Made by a program: the position numbers and the translations under genes. Below the pieces are notes generated by a model that searched no databases, had not been told where the DNA came from, and was given only the letters and a program-made list of their open reading frames with translations. This document shows, in pieces, positions 1 through 6,298 of a stretch of 7,245 nucleotides of DNA (within the stretch, counting starts at the first letter, position 1; every line of letters begins with the position of its first letter). Origin of the DNA: Thiotrichaceae bacterium (GTDB taxonomy: Bacteria; Pseudomonadota; Gammaproteobacteria; Thiotrichales; Thiotrichaceae); contig JALVDG010000409.1 of NCBI GenBank assembly GCA_027009095.1, positions 1 through 7,245 of the forward strand, in the 5' to 3' direction.

Positions 1-3
1 TAG

Positions 4-31
4 CTCCGCCTCGCTAACGCATCGGGCGGAG
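4..31. repeat. GC-rich short hairpin, REP-like
   Basis: CTCCGCC at 4-10 is the exact reverse complement of GGCGGAG at 25-31, with a 14-base loop. It is a sharp GC-rich island in otherwise AT-rich DNA. No T tract follows it on either strand, so it is not a classical intrinsic terminator. It may be the edge of a REP-like intergenic repeat cut by the window start. Only the 7-bp arms are seen directly; the repeat identity is inference. Confidence 0.35.
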
Positions 32-145
32 GGAAAAATAGGTAATATTTTTCTTAATGTTGCGTAACATCAGTTAAATAACTCGTTAAAAAATATTCAA
101 TCCTACTTAGTTTTATTAAATCATATATTTATAGGCAGTCACGCA

Positions 146-170
146 AAATTGATTAAAAATTAATCAATTT
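146..170. promoter_or_regulatory. Perfect 11-3-11 inverted repeat, possible operator
   Basis: Arms AAATTGATTAA (146-156) and TTAATCAATTT (160-170) are exact reverse complements around an AAA spacer. The symmetry and length suit binding by a dimeric regulator, or a weak AT-only hairpin. It lies about 260 bases upstream of the TTG start, rather far for a simple operator unless the transcript has a long leader. Function is inference. Confidence 0.35.
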
Positions 171-226
171 ATCTAGCTAACGCCCCATTCTAGTGCTATC
201 ATTTCCCCATAAAAACGCCAATTTGA

Positions 227-245
227 TATCTTTTCACAAAAGATA
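227..245. promoter_or_regulatory. Perfect 8-3-8 inverted repeat
   Basis: TATCTTTT (227-234) and AAAAGATA (238-245) are exact reverse complements around CAC. It has the same 3-base spacer as the palindrome at 146-170 but an unrelated arm sequence. It could be an operator or a small hairpin in the leader of the downstream gene. AT-rich DNA yields such palindromes by chance, so the functional reading is tentative. Confidence 0.25.
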
Positions 246-364
246 CTTACAGGGGGCTTTGGCTAAAAATACAATAATATTAATTTTTTCAAAATACTTT
301 TCTGGTAAACCAAAATATCAATATGCTGGGCTTAATTTGCATAGTCCTTATGCCCCCTTTAAAA

Positions 365-390
365 ACTCAAAGTGTAGAACACTCTAAAGT
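365..390. repeat. Imperfect palindrome shortly before the large gene
   Basis: The core AGTGT (371-375) and ACACT (379-383) pair around AGA, and the symmetry extends imperfectly outward to ACT (365-367) and AGT (388-390). It lies about 45 bases before the start codon, where it could influence transcription or translation of the large gene. The short exact core makes it a weak call. Confidence 0.18.
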
Positions 391-419
391 ACATCAGAAG
401 AAGAATTCCAAACACTACT

Positions 420-424
420 AGGGG
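420..424 (+). promoter_or_regulatory. Shine-Dalgarno site deciding the TTG start
   Basis: AGGGG at 420-424 sits 8 bases before TTG 433. An in-frame TAA at 385-387 bounds the frame upstream, and no ATG, GTG or TTG codon occurs in frame between it and 433. The first internal in-frame Met codon is at residue 261, far inside the protein and past the signal peptide and DUF4347 domain. The TTG is therefore the only sensible start. Confidence 0.75.
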
Positions 425-432
425 AAAATAAA

Positions 433-3400
433 TTGAATACTAAATTAGTCACATGCTGTGAAGTGTTTGTAGGGATATCATTACAACTTTTAGTCAACTC
501 TGTAGCTACTGCCACACCACTCAATACCGCCTCTATTGCCCAGCAATCACCTAAGCAGCTTATCTTTATTGATAGCAGTATTAAGGGTTATCAAAATCTA
601 ATTAGAGATATAGAGAGTAACCCTATATCTAACAATGCGCTTATTATTAAATTAGACACTAAAACAAGCCAATTTCAACAAATTAGCCATACCCTTAGCC
701 GCTATCATAATCTTGATGCTATTCATCTATTTAGTCATGGTTTTTCAGGCGGAATAAAACTTGCAAAAGAGTCTGTGGAACAATCTACAATTAAAACACG
801 AGGACTTGATCAATGGGGGAAGTCACTTAAACAACAGGGTGATATTCTTCTATACGGTTGCAATATAGCGAAAAGCCAAAAAGGCAGCGATTTTATCAAA
901 GCTTTATCTGCTATTACTAAGGCAGACGTAGTAGCCAGTAACGACCTCAGCGGTTCCCCTTCTAAAAACCAAAACTGGCTACTGGAGAAATCGACAGGAA
1001 AAATTGAAACCGCTTCTTTAATTGCAAATAGTAGCAATAATCACTTTCAAGCGAGTTTAGATATTTTTCAAGGCAATGCTTTTTTATACGGAGATAATAT
1101 CGAAGTTGGCATAGGCTCTGATGGTGCTTTTGGATCTAATGTTATTTCTCCAGAAATTGGGCGCAAGTCATATGGAAAACGTTTAGGCTATATATCCGAC
1201 CCATCAGGAACCATGTTTAAAAATGGTTATCATGGTGATTTTTTTCTACCAGGATACCCTGAAGAAGGCTGGGGAATCACAGTTAATGGAAAAACTTACA
1301 ATAACAATCGCAATATACAAGGAGCACAAATAAGAGGGAAGCTTTCTAACTTTAAAGCCTCTGCAACAGGACAAAATGTAACATGGAAAGGAAACGTCGA
1401 TGGATTAGAGATAACACAAGTATTTCGAATTTATACCTCTGGCATAGGAATAATAGTAGATGTAACTCTAAAAAATACAACAACAGAAAGTCTGTATAAT
1501 GTTTACTATATGCGTACGGTAGACCCTGATAATAATGCAGAACAAGATTCCGAAATTAACTGGGACAACCCCACATTAAAATACACCACCATTAATACCA
1601 TTTTATCTCAAGGTTCAATAGAAACAGGAGGCTCGACTGTTTCGGCAGCACAAGATGGAAAGAATGGGATCTTCACAAGGTCTTTACTCACTCTTAGCGG
1701 CTATGGAACAAACTCTCGAGCCTCTTATGGTGGTGAGCGTAATCGTATCCCTGCAGATGTTTACACAGGTACAGATACTCTTAAACACAGCGGTACTCAT
1801 ACAGCAGATGAATCTATCTCTATCGCTTATAAGTTTGATGAAATCCCTCCACATAATTCGGTAAGATTTAGAGCAGGATATTTACTAGCAGATATTCCTA
1901 CCCCTCAAATCGATATTGACGCTGATAACAGCTCGGGACTATCAGGATCACAGTACACACAAGTTTATATGCTGGGTACTACTGCAACTAAAATATCAGA
2001 TACCGATATTGAAATTACAGGCAAAAGTTTTACCAACCTTGAAAAAGCAGTCATTAGCCTAACTAACCCAAAAGCGGGGGATAAACTAACCATACAAGGA
2101 GAGCTACCAGAAAATATAAGCATAGATACATCAGAAAATAGCAATGATACAGAAATACATTTAACAGGATTAGCATCTAATAATGACTATATAACAGCAA
2201 TTAAAACAGTTGCTTTTAACAATAATAATACTAAATCAAGCACCGAAACTCGCTACCTAACGGTACAAGTTATTGATGATAATTTCACACCGAGCAATAC
2301 ATCAATATCAATCATTGAAATCACAGTACCTGTCACTATCAACACCTCCATGATTACAAAGGATGATATTGTCGATGGAGAAGAGGTAAGTCATATAGTG
2401 TTTACAGGAACAGCAGCACCTAACAGCTCTATTGAAATTGTCTTTACTGATAAAGACGGTAAAAAAATAACTAAAAATATCATTACTGATAATAACGGTG
2501 ATTGGACTCTAGCCGAAAACCCTGCTGATTTAACTAGCTTAGTCGATGGCTCTATTCATCTCGTGATTACCTCAACAGATGAAAATGCTAATACATCAGT
2601 TTTTAACAAAGAATTTGAGAAAGATGCAACGATCACCTTAGATAATATAACACCTAAAGATCAACAAACAGTTGCAGATCCTAGCCCTACATTTAGTGGA
2701 AAAACAGATCCAAAAGCAAACATTATACTAAAGCTATTAGCTTCAGGAAAAACCTATACAATTCAAGCAGATAATGATGGAAACTGGAGTATTACGCTTG
2801 CCAAACTGCCCTTAGGGACAACTAGCGATATTGAAATTACTGCAAAAGATGCGGTAGGTAACACAGCAGTTGTTACACACACTATTAGCACACCTGCTCT
2901 GCCACTTGAAGTCACTGATTTAGAAACAGACAGCAATGGTTTCGCAAGTTCGACAACGCCAACCTTTACTGGTACTAGTAGCCCTGACACTGATATTACT
3001 ATTACAATCCCTAGCAACAACGGTAAAACCATTCGCTGTACAAGCTCAACAGATAAAAATGGCAACTGGTCTTGTAAAGTCCCCACTCTACCAAGTGGAG
3101 GACCTTATATAGCAACGATTAAAGCAGAAGACAGTCAAGGAAATGTGTCCACCATTACGAAAGAGCTATCTATACCGAAACTACCACTAAACATTGATGA
3201 TTTAGATACAGATGCAAATGGCATTTCTAAAACAACCAGCCCAACCTTTAGCGGTACAGGAAGTCCAGATGCGACGATTACCATAGAAATTTCGACTGAT
3301 AAAAATAGCACTAAAACTTGCTCAACAACGATTGATGCAAATGGAAATTGGTCATGCACATTCGTCGCTTTACCTAGCGGCGGACCTTATCAAGCCATAA

Positions 3401-4911
3401 TTACAACGACAGATGCTATAGGAAATACTGCATCTAGCACTATAAGTATTACTATCCCTAAGCTTCCCTTAGTCATTAACACCCCCTTGGATAATGCCGT
3501 TGTCTCAGAAGCCACACCGATTGTATCAGGCACAAGCACACCAGACACAACGATAACGGTAAGCACATCAGATGGACAACAATGCACTGCCACAACAGAT
3601 GCTAATAATAACTGGAGCTGTAAACTACCCACTTTAGCTTTAAATAAAAGCTTCACCTTAACAGTGATAGCAAAAGACAGTGCTAACAATACCACTACTG
3701 TGACACACTCTATAACCACCCCTGCCCTACCACTTGAAGTGACTGATTTAGAAACAGACAGTAACGGTTTCGCAAGCTCGACAACGCCAACCTTTACGGG
3801 TACTAGCAAGCCTGATACCCATATTACTATAGCTATTGCCACAACAAATGGACAAAATATTCTCTGTGCAAGTACTACGGACGAAAATGGAAATTGGACA
3901 TGTAAATTCTCAACATTGCCTAGTGGCGGACCTTATCAAGCGACGATAACTAGCAATGACGCTATAGGAAATACCTCATCTATCACCAGAGATATAGCAA
4001 TTCCTAATATCCCCTTAGTGATTAAAAGTCCTTCTGATAATGCCGTCATTACAGAAGCCACACCTACGGTATCGGGTACAAGCACACCTGGAACAATAGT
4101 AACAGTAAGTACATCAACAGGAGTAAAATGCATCTCGGAAACTAACGAAAAAAATCATTGGCGTTGTGATTTACCCTCTCTTGCTTTGGGTGAAGACTTT
4201 ATTTTCACGGTGACAACAAAAGATAATATTGGCAATACAACCATAAAAACGATCAATGTTTCTACCGATAAACTGCCACTTTCTATTATTAGCCCTGCAG
4301 ATAAAGGAACAGCAGGAGATTCTACACCTAACTTTATTGGAACAAGCGCTCCTTATACCCAAATTACCATAACCGCTTCAACAGGCGTAAAATGTGAAAC
4401 AATTGCTGATGCATCTGGAAATTGGGCTTGCGAACTTCCTGAACTACCTGTGGGTGAAACTCACAGCGTTATTATTAAAGCAGAAGATGACAAGGGTAAT
4501 ACCACTACGATCACAGAAAATATTCGCATCCCTAAAATTCCATTAATTATTACTAGCCCTTCTGATGAGAAAGTTTTTATAGGCTCTAGCATAAACATTA
4601 CTGGTACCACTGATCCTAATACCGAGATTCTCGTCTTAGGACCTGACGGAGAAACGTGTAAAACAATTTCTAATGCAAAGGGAGAATGGAGTTGTCGAAT
4701 AGATAATTTACGGGATGGATCAACAAAGCACTTTACCGTTATATCTGGAAACAAAGCAGATGAACAAAAAATTACAATACTCACACTTGATATTGAAAAT
4801 TCGTCTGAAAAAGTAAATACCATCCTCAGCGGAGGAGGAGGAAGCTCTTCCTTACCCATATTATTATTTTTAGGTTTAGGCTTTCTATTCAAAACCTATC
4901 GCAAAAAATAA
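433..4911 (+). CDS. DUF4347 domain protein with nine Ig-like repeats and a GlyGly-CTERM-type tail
   Basis: Exported 1492-residue multidomain protein, probably cell-surface or secreted. Residues 1-27 form a Sec signal peptide (likely cut after ATA, residues 25-27), with an odd Glu at 10. Residues 42-195 match DUF4347: FIDSSI near 45, SHG 101-103, DILLYGCN 137-144, ending NWLLEKSTGKIE. H102 and C143 sit where CHAT/caspase-like folds carry their dyad. Residues about 215-487 are a beta-rich domain (GNAFLYGDNIEVGIGSDGAF, PEEGWGI, VDPDNNAE) that I recognise only loosely from other surface proteins. Residues 492-632 resemble cadherin-like modules of large adhesins (DIDADNSSG, ISDTDIEITG). Nine Ig-like repeats cover 634-1452. 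The tail has GGGG 1467-1470, a hydrophobic segment and basic TYRKK, as in rhombosortase substrates exported by type II secretion. Start is TTG, supported by AGGGG and the signal peptide. The biological role is unknown: adhesin, or protease-like effector if the His/Cys pair is active. Confidence 0.88.
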   Translation: MNTKLVTCCEVFVGISLQLLVNSVATATPLNTASIAQQSPKQLIFIDSSIKGYQNLIRDIESNPISNNALIIKLDTKTSQFQQISHTLSRYHNLDAIHLFSHGFSGGIKLAKESVEQSTIKTRGLDQWGKSLKQQGDILLYGCNIAKSQKGSDFIKALSAITKADVVASNDLSGSPSKNQNWLLEKSTGKIETASLIANSSNNHFQASLDIFQGNAFLYGDNIEVGIGSDGAFGSNVISPEIGRKSYGKRLGYISDPSGTMFKNGYHGDFFLPGYPEEGWGITVNGKTYNNNRNIQGAQIRGKLSNFKASATGQNVTWKGNVDGLEITQVFRIYTSGIGIIVDVTLKNTTTESLYNVYYMRTVDPDNNAEQDSEINWDNPTLKYTTINTILSQGSIETGGSTVSAAQDGKNGIFTRSLLTLSGYGTNSRASYGGERNRIPADVYTGTDTLKHSGTHTADESISIAYKFDEIPPHNSVRFRAGYLLADIPTPQIDIDADNSSGLSGSQYTQVYMLGTTATKISDTDIEITGKSFTNLEKAVISLTNPKAGDKLTIQGELPENISIDTSENSNDTEIHLTGLASNNDYITAIKTVAFNNNNTKSSTETRYLTVQVIDDNFTPSNTSISIIEITVPVTINTSMITKDDIVDGEEVSHIVFTGTAAPNSSIEIVFTDKDGKKITKNIITDNNGDWTLAENPADLTSLVDGSIHLVITSTDENANTSVFNKEFEKDATITLDNITPKDQQTVADPSPTFSGKTDPKANIILKLLASGKTYTIQADNDGNWSITLAKLPLGTTSDIEITAKDAVGNTAVVTHTISTPALPLEVTDLETDSNGFASSTTPTFTGTSSPDTDITITIPSNNGKTIRCTSSTDKNGNWSCKVPTLPSGGPYIATIKAEDSQGNVSTITKELSIPKLPLNIDDLDTDANGISKTTSPTFSGTGSPDATITIEISTDKNSTKTCSTTIDANGNWSCTFVALPSGGPYQAIITTTDAIGNTASSTISITIPKLPLVINTPLDNAVVSEATPIVSGTSTPDTTITVSTSDGQQCTATTDANNNWSCKLPTLALNKSFTLTVIAKDSANNTTTVTHSITTPALPLEVTDLETDSNGFASSTTPTFTGTSKPDTHITIAIATTNGQNILCASTTDENGNWTCKFSTLPSGGPYQATITSNDAIGNTSSITRDIAIPNIPLVIKSPSDNAVITEATPTVSGTSTPGTIVTVSTSTGVKCISETNEKNHWRCDLPSLALGEDFIFTVTTKDNIGNTTIKTINVSTDKLPLSIISPADKGTAGDSTPNFIGTSAPYTQITITASTGVKCETIADASGNWACELPELPVGETHSVIIKAEDDKGNTTTITENIRIPKIPLIITSPSDEKVFIGSSINITGTTDPNTEILVLGPDGETCKTISNAKGEWSCRIDNLRDGSTKHFTVISGNKADEQKITILTLDIENSSEKVNTILSGGGGSSSLPILLFLGLGFLFKTYRKK
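2890..2979 (+). repeat. Duplicated segment, copy 1 (partner 3718-3807)
   Basis: Encodes residues 820-849, identical over all 30 residues to residues 1096-1125 (TPALPLEVTDLETDSNGF onward). At DNA level 81 of 90 bases match, and all nine differences are third-position synonymous changes. The copies are 828 bp apart, equal to three repeat units (94+94+88 residues), which suggests a block duplication within the array. Confidence 0.85.
3718..3807 (+). repeat. Duplicated segment, copy 2 (partner 2890-2979)
   Basis: Second copy of the 30-residue segment that joins the end of one repeat to the start of a type A repeat. Similarity to copy 1 continues at a lower level through the rest of the A unit (PDTxITI, NGNW, LPSGGPY). 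Confidence 0.85.
4834..4908 (+). other. GlyGly-CTERM-type C-terminal sorting signal
   Basis: Residues 1468-1492 read as three parts: Gly run and Ser (GGGSSS), a hydrophobic span (LPILLFLGLGFLF) and a basic end (KTYRKK). This tripartite layout is that of GlyGly-CTERM tails. In that family rhombosortase, an intramembrane rhomboid-like protease, cleaves near the glycines after Sec export, and the protein is usually passed on by type II secretion. No rhombosortase gene is in this window, so the processing route is inferred. Confidence 0.7.
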
Positions 4912-5034
4912 GTAACTACTTAGCTAGCACTCTATTTTGCCCGATTTCTGCGTTAAAAGTGCTCATTTATACGGATAAACTCCGCTCTTTTGCCTTAAAC
5001 TCGAACAAAATAGAGCGCAATCTGAGCAGTTACT
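4911..5034. repeat. 124-bp imperfect palindrome, MITE-like element
   Basis: The ends AGTAACT (4911-4917) and AGTTACT (5028-5034) are exact reverse complements. Comparing the first 30 bases with the reverse complement of the last 30 gives 24 matches, including TCTATTTTG (4931-4939) against CAAAATAGA (5006-5014). Similarity is weaker inward, with a gap, then returns at the near-palindromic centre TTTATACGGATAAA (4966-4979). The layout suits a small non-autonomous palindromic element. The left end coincides with the last base of the TAA stop of the large gene. As RNA it could fold into a long hairpin and end or attenuate transcription before the ompA-like gene. No target-site duplication is clear, and no second copy is in the window. 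Confidence 0.6.
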
Positions 5035-5037
5035 ATT

Positions 5038-5055
5038 TATACTAATAATTACAAT
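5038..5055 (+). promoter_or_regulatory. Possible -10 elements for the OmpA-like gene
   Basis: TATACT at 5038-5043 and TACAAT at 5050-5055 each match five of six positions of TATAAT and lie 20-37 bases before the ATG. Neither has a good -35 box; for TATACT the -35 position would fall inside the palindromic element. The DNA is so AT-rich that such hexamers arise easily, so the call is weak. Confidence 0.22.
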
Positions 5056-5074
5056 AATAAAAAGTAAGCATAAA

Positions 5075-6202
5075 ATGAAAACAAAAAATATAAAAAAACA
5101 ATCGATTATTCTCTGTCTGCTTGCCTTTACTAGCATTAAGCCTTCTGTCTTTGCCGCTCCTAACCTTGGTAGCTTAGCTGATCACTGGTATGTTGGTGGC
5201 AGTATTGGACAAAGTAATATGGATCCTGATGGAGGGGATACTTGGCGCATAACAGAAGATACTGATCTTGCTAAAAAAGTATATATTGGTACCGACATCT
5301 CCAGACAATTTGGTTTAGAAGCCTTCTGGGCTGATTTTGGCGATGCTGAACTCATCAGTAAAACCAATAAAAAAGGCAAAGTAAACTACAAAGCGGTAGG
5401 GGCAAATATTGTCTATAACTCTCCTTATAAAATATCAGGTTTGCGCCCTCTTGCTAAGCTCGGTGTCGCTAAATTTAATAATAAAGACAAAGGAGATGTG
5501 ACGAGCAAACAAAACAATATGCTAACCATCTTTGGTGGGCTAGGTGCCGAATATGAACTATCGCAAAATCTAAATTTACGTGCTGAATACGAGTATTATG
5601 ACAAAGATATCAATCAACTAAATGTTGGTGTCAATTGGAGTCCTCGCTATCGTAATCATTCTTTTCTTCGACAGGCTCCACCTATTGTTAACACCAAAAT
5701 AGTCGAAGTTGAAAAAAAAGTGCCTGTGTATATCCCCAAAACAAAAATAGTCCCCGTTTATATACCACAACCTGCAAAACCTGCGCCAAAACCAGTGTAT
5801 AAACCAGCACCTAAACCACAATATAGAGTGGTGCACAAAACACTCTCTGGAGGCTCTCATTTTGCATCAGGTAGCGCTCAATTAACCTTTGATGGAAGAG
5901 ATGCGCTCAATAGGTTGGCGCAAGACCTTCGCAATCAAAAAATGTCGATTCGCTCTATTCAAGTCATTGGACATACCGACAACGTAGGCTCTCATCAATC
6001 TAACCAAGTCTTATCTTATAAACGCGCTAACTCCGTTGCTAATTATCTAGCTTCTAGAGGAGTCAATAGGCAACTAATACATACTCAAGGCATGGGCGAA
6101 ACTCAGCCAATTGCTGATAATCGTTCAGAGTATGGTCGCGCACAAAATCGTCGTGTTGAAATTACAATTAAAGGCTATTCTAAAGAAATTATTAGACATT
6201 AA
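5075..6202 (+). CDS. OmpA family outer membrane protein with peptidoglycan-binding domain
   Basis: A 375-residue OmpA-type protein, close to the usual length for the family. Residues 1-27 are a Sec signal peptide ending VFA before APNL. Residues about 37-190 form a beta-barrel of the eight-strand kind, with alternating strands such as WYVGGSIGQS (38-47), GLEAFWADFGDAELI (80-94) and a last strand QLNVGVNW (181-188). Residues 200-255 are a Pro/Lys-rich periplasmic linker with VPVYIP twice (216-221, 226-231) and PAPKP twice. Residues 257-368 are the OmpA C-terminal domain: FASGSAQLT (263-271), GHTDNVG (299-305), GMGETQPIADN (339-349), NRRVEI (358-363). D302 and R317 match in context and spacing the pair that binds diaminopimelate in E. 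coli OmpA (D271, R286). It should anchor the outer membrane to the cell wall. The ATG at 5075 is set by the signal peptide; its Shine-Dalgarno is weak (AGTAAG). It lies 163 bases after the large gene on the same strand. Confidence 0.92.
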   Translation: MKTKNIKKQSIILCLLAFTSIKPSVFAAPNLGSLADHWYVGGSIGQSNMDPDGGDTWRITEDTDLAKKVYIGTDISRQFGLEAFWADFGDAELISKTNKKGKVNYKAVGANIVYNSPYKISGLRPLAKLGVAKFNNKDKGDVTSKQNNMLTIFGGLGAEYELSQNLNLRAEYEYYDKDINQLNVGVNWSPRYRNHSFLRQAPPIVNTKIVEVEKKVPVYIPKTKIVPVYIPQPAKPAPKPVYKPAPKPQYRVVHKTLSGGSHFASGSAQLTFDGRDALNRLAQDLRNQKMSIRSIQVIGHTDNVGSHQSNQVLSYKRANSVANYLASRGVNRQLIHTQGMGETQPIADNRSEYGRAQNRRVEITIKGYSKEIIRH

Positions 6203-6226
6203 GCTAATATTTTTTATTGGTAAACA

Positions 6227-6260
6227 AAAAAGCGTGATAGAGTTTTCTATCACGCTTTTT
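6227..6260. terminator. Bidirectional intrinsic terminator between convergent genes
   Basis: AAAAAGCGTGATAGA (6227-6241) pairs perfectly with TCTATCACGCTTTTT (6246-6260) around a GTTT loop: a 15-bp stem with a GC-containing core, an A run on one side and a T run on the other. It therefore reads as an intrinsic terminator on both strands. It lies 24 bases after the OmpA-like stop and 38 bases beyond the tyrosinase stop, as expected for converging genes. Confidence 0.92.
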
Positions 6261-6298
6261 GGCTTAATATCAGTCGCTTAAAGAGTTGTCACCCAATA

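Larger units (their letters stand above)
1..432. other. Non-coding leader region upstream of the DUF4347 gene
   Basis: No convincing gene is seen here. The stretch is very AT-rich apart from a GC-rich hairpin at its left edge (4-31). It holds two perfect inverted repeats with 3-base spacers (146-170 and 227-245) and a weaker one (365-390), listed separately. The octamer GCTAACGC occurs at 13-20 and again at 176-183. A GTG-started 64-codon frame (193-387) lies in the same frame as the large gene but ends at TAA 385-387; it has no Shine-Dalgarno and no recognisable protein features, so it is not called. A promoter for the large gene presumably lies here, but no pair of -35 and -10 boxes stands out. 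Confidence 0.6.
2332..4788 (+). repeat. Nine tandem Ig-like repeats in the large protein
   Basis: Repeat starts, using the LPL/IPL linker as boundary from repeat 3 onward: 2332, 2623, 2908, 3190, 3472, 3736, 4018, 4282, 4546. Typical unit features are (T/S)xTFTGTSxPDTxITI, D.NGNWSC and DAxGNT, as in bacterial Ig-like domains. Repeats 3, 4 and 6 are 94 residues (282 bp, type A, with DLxTDxNG and LPSGGPY); repeats 5, 7 and 8 are 88 residues (264 bp, type B), and repeat 9 is a diverged type B. Repeats 3-9 each carry two Cys exactly 12 residues apart (869/881, 963/975, 1051/1063, 1145/1157, 1233/1245, 1321/1333, 1409/1421). Repeats 1 and 2 are more divergent and lack Cys. The array is likely a stalk projecting the N-terminal domains. 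Confidence 0.85.

Noticed and set aside
13..183. GCTAACGC at 13-20 and 176-183 as flanking attachment or integron attC sites
   Set aside because: Only 8 bases are shared, no matching GTTRRRY partner with attC-like symmetry was found, and no integrase is in the window.
193..387. 64-codon GTG-started frame upstream of and in the same frame as the large gene
   Set aside because: No Shine-Dalgarno, no recognisable domain, low-complexity AT-rich composition, and it ends in TAA before the real start. It could be a chance frame; no sign that it was once part of the large protein.
810..1037. Antisense frame inside the DUF4347 coding region
   Set aside because: Lies opposite a well-supported conserved domain and shows no motif or ribosome binding site of its own.
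2763..3086. Antisense open frames across the repeat array (also 3135-3359, 3390-3842, 3936-4133, 4461-4892)
   Set aside because: They recur at equivalent places in successive Ig repeats and share sequence with each other, so they are mirror images of the repeat coding sequence. The sense strand has clear domain structure.
2332..4788. Repeat array considered as CRISPR or non-coding tandem repeats
   Set aside because: Units are 264-282 bp, in frame, diverged mainly at silent positions, and encode Ig-like domains; there is no short repeat-spacer pattern.
5618..5860. Antisense frame opposite the OmpA linker, rich in Trp, Phe and Arg
   Set aside because: Its odd composition is the complement of the Pro/Lys-rich linker codons; the sense OmpA reading is certain.
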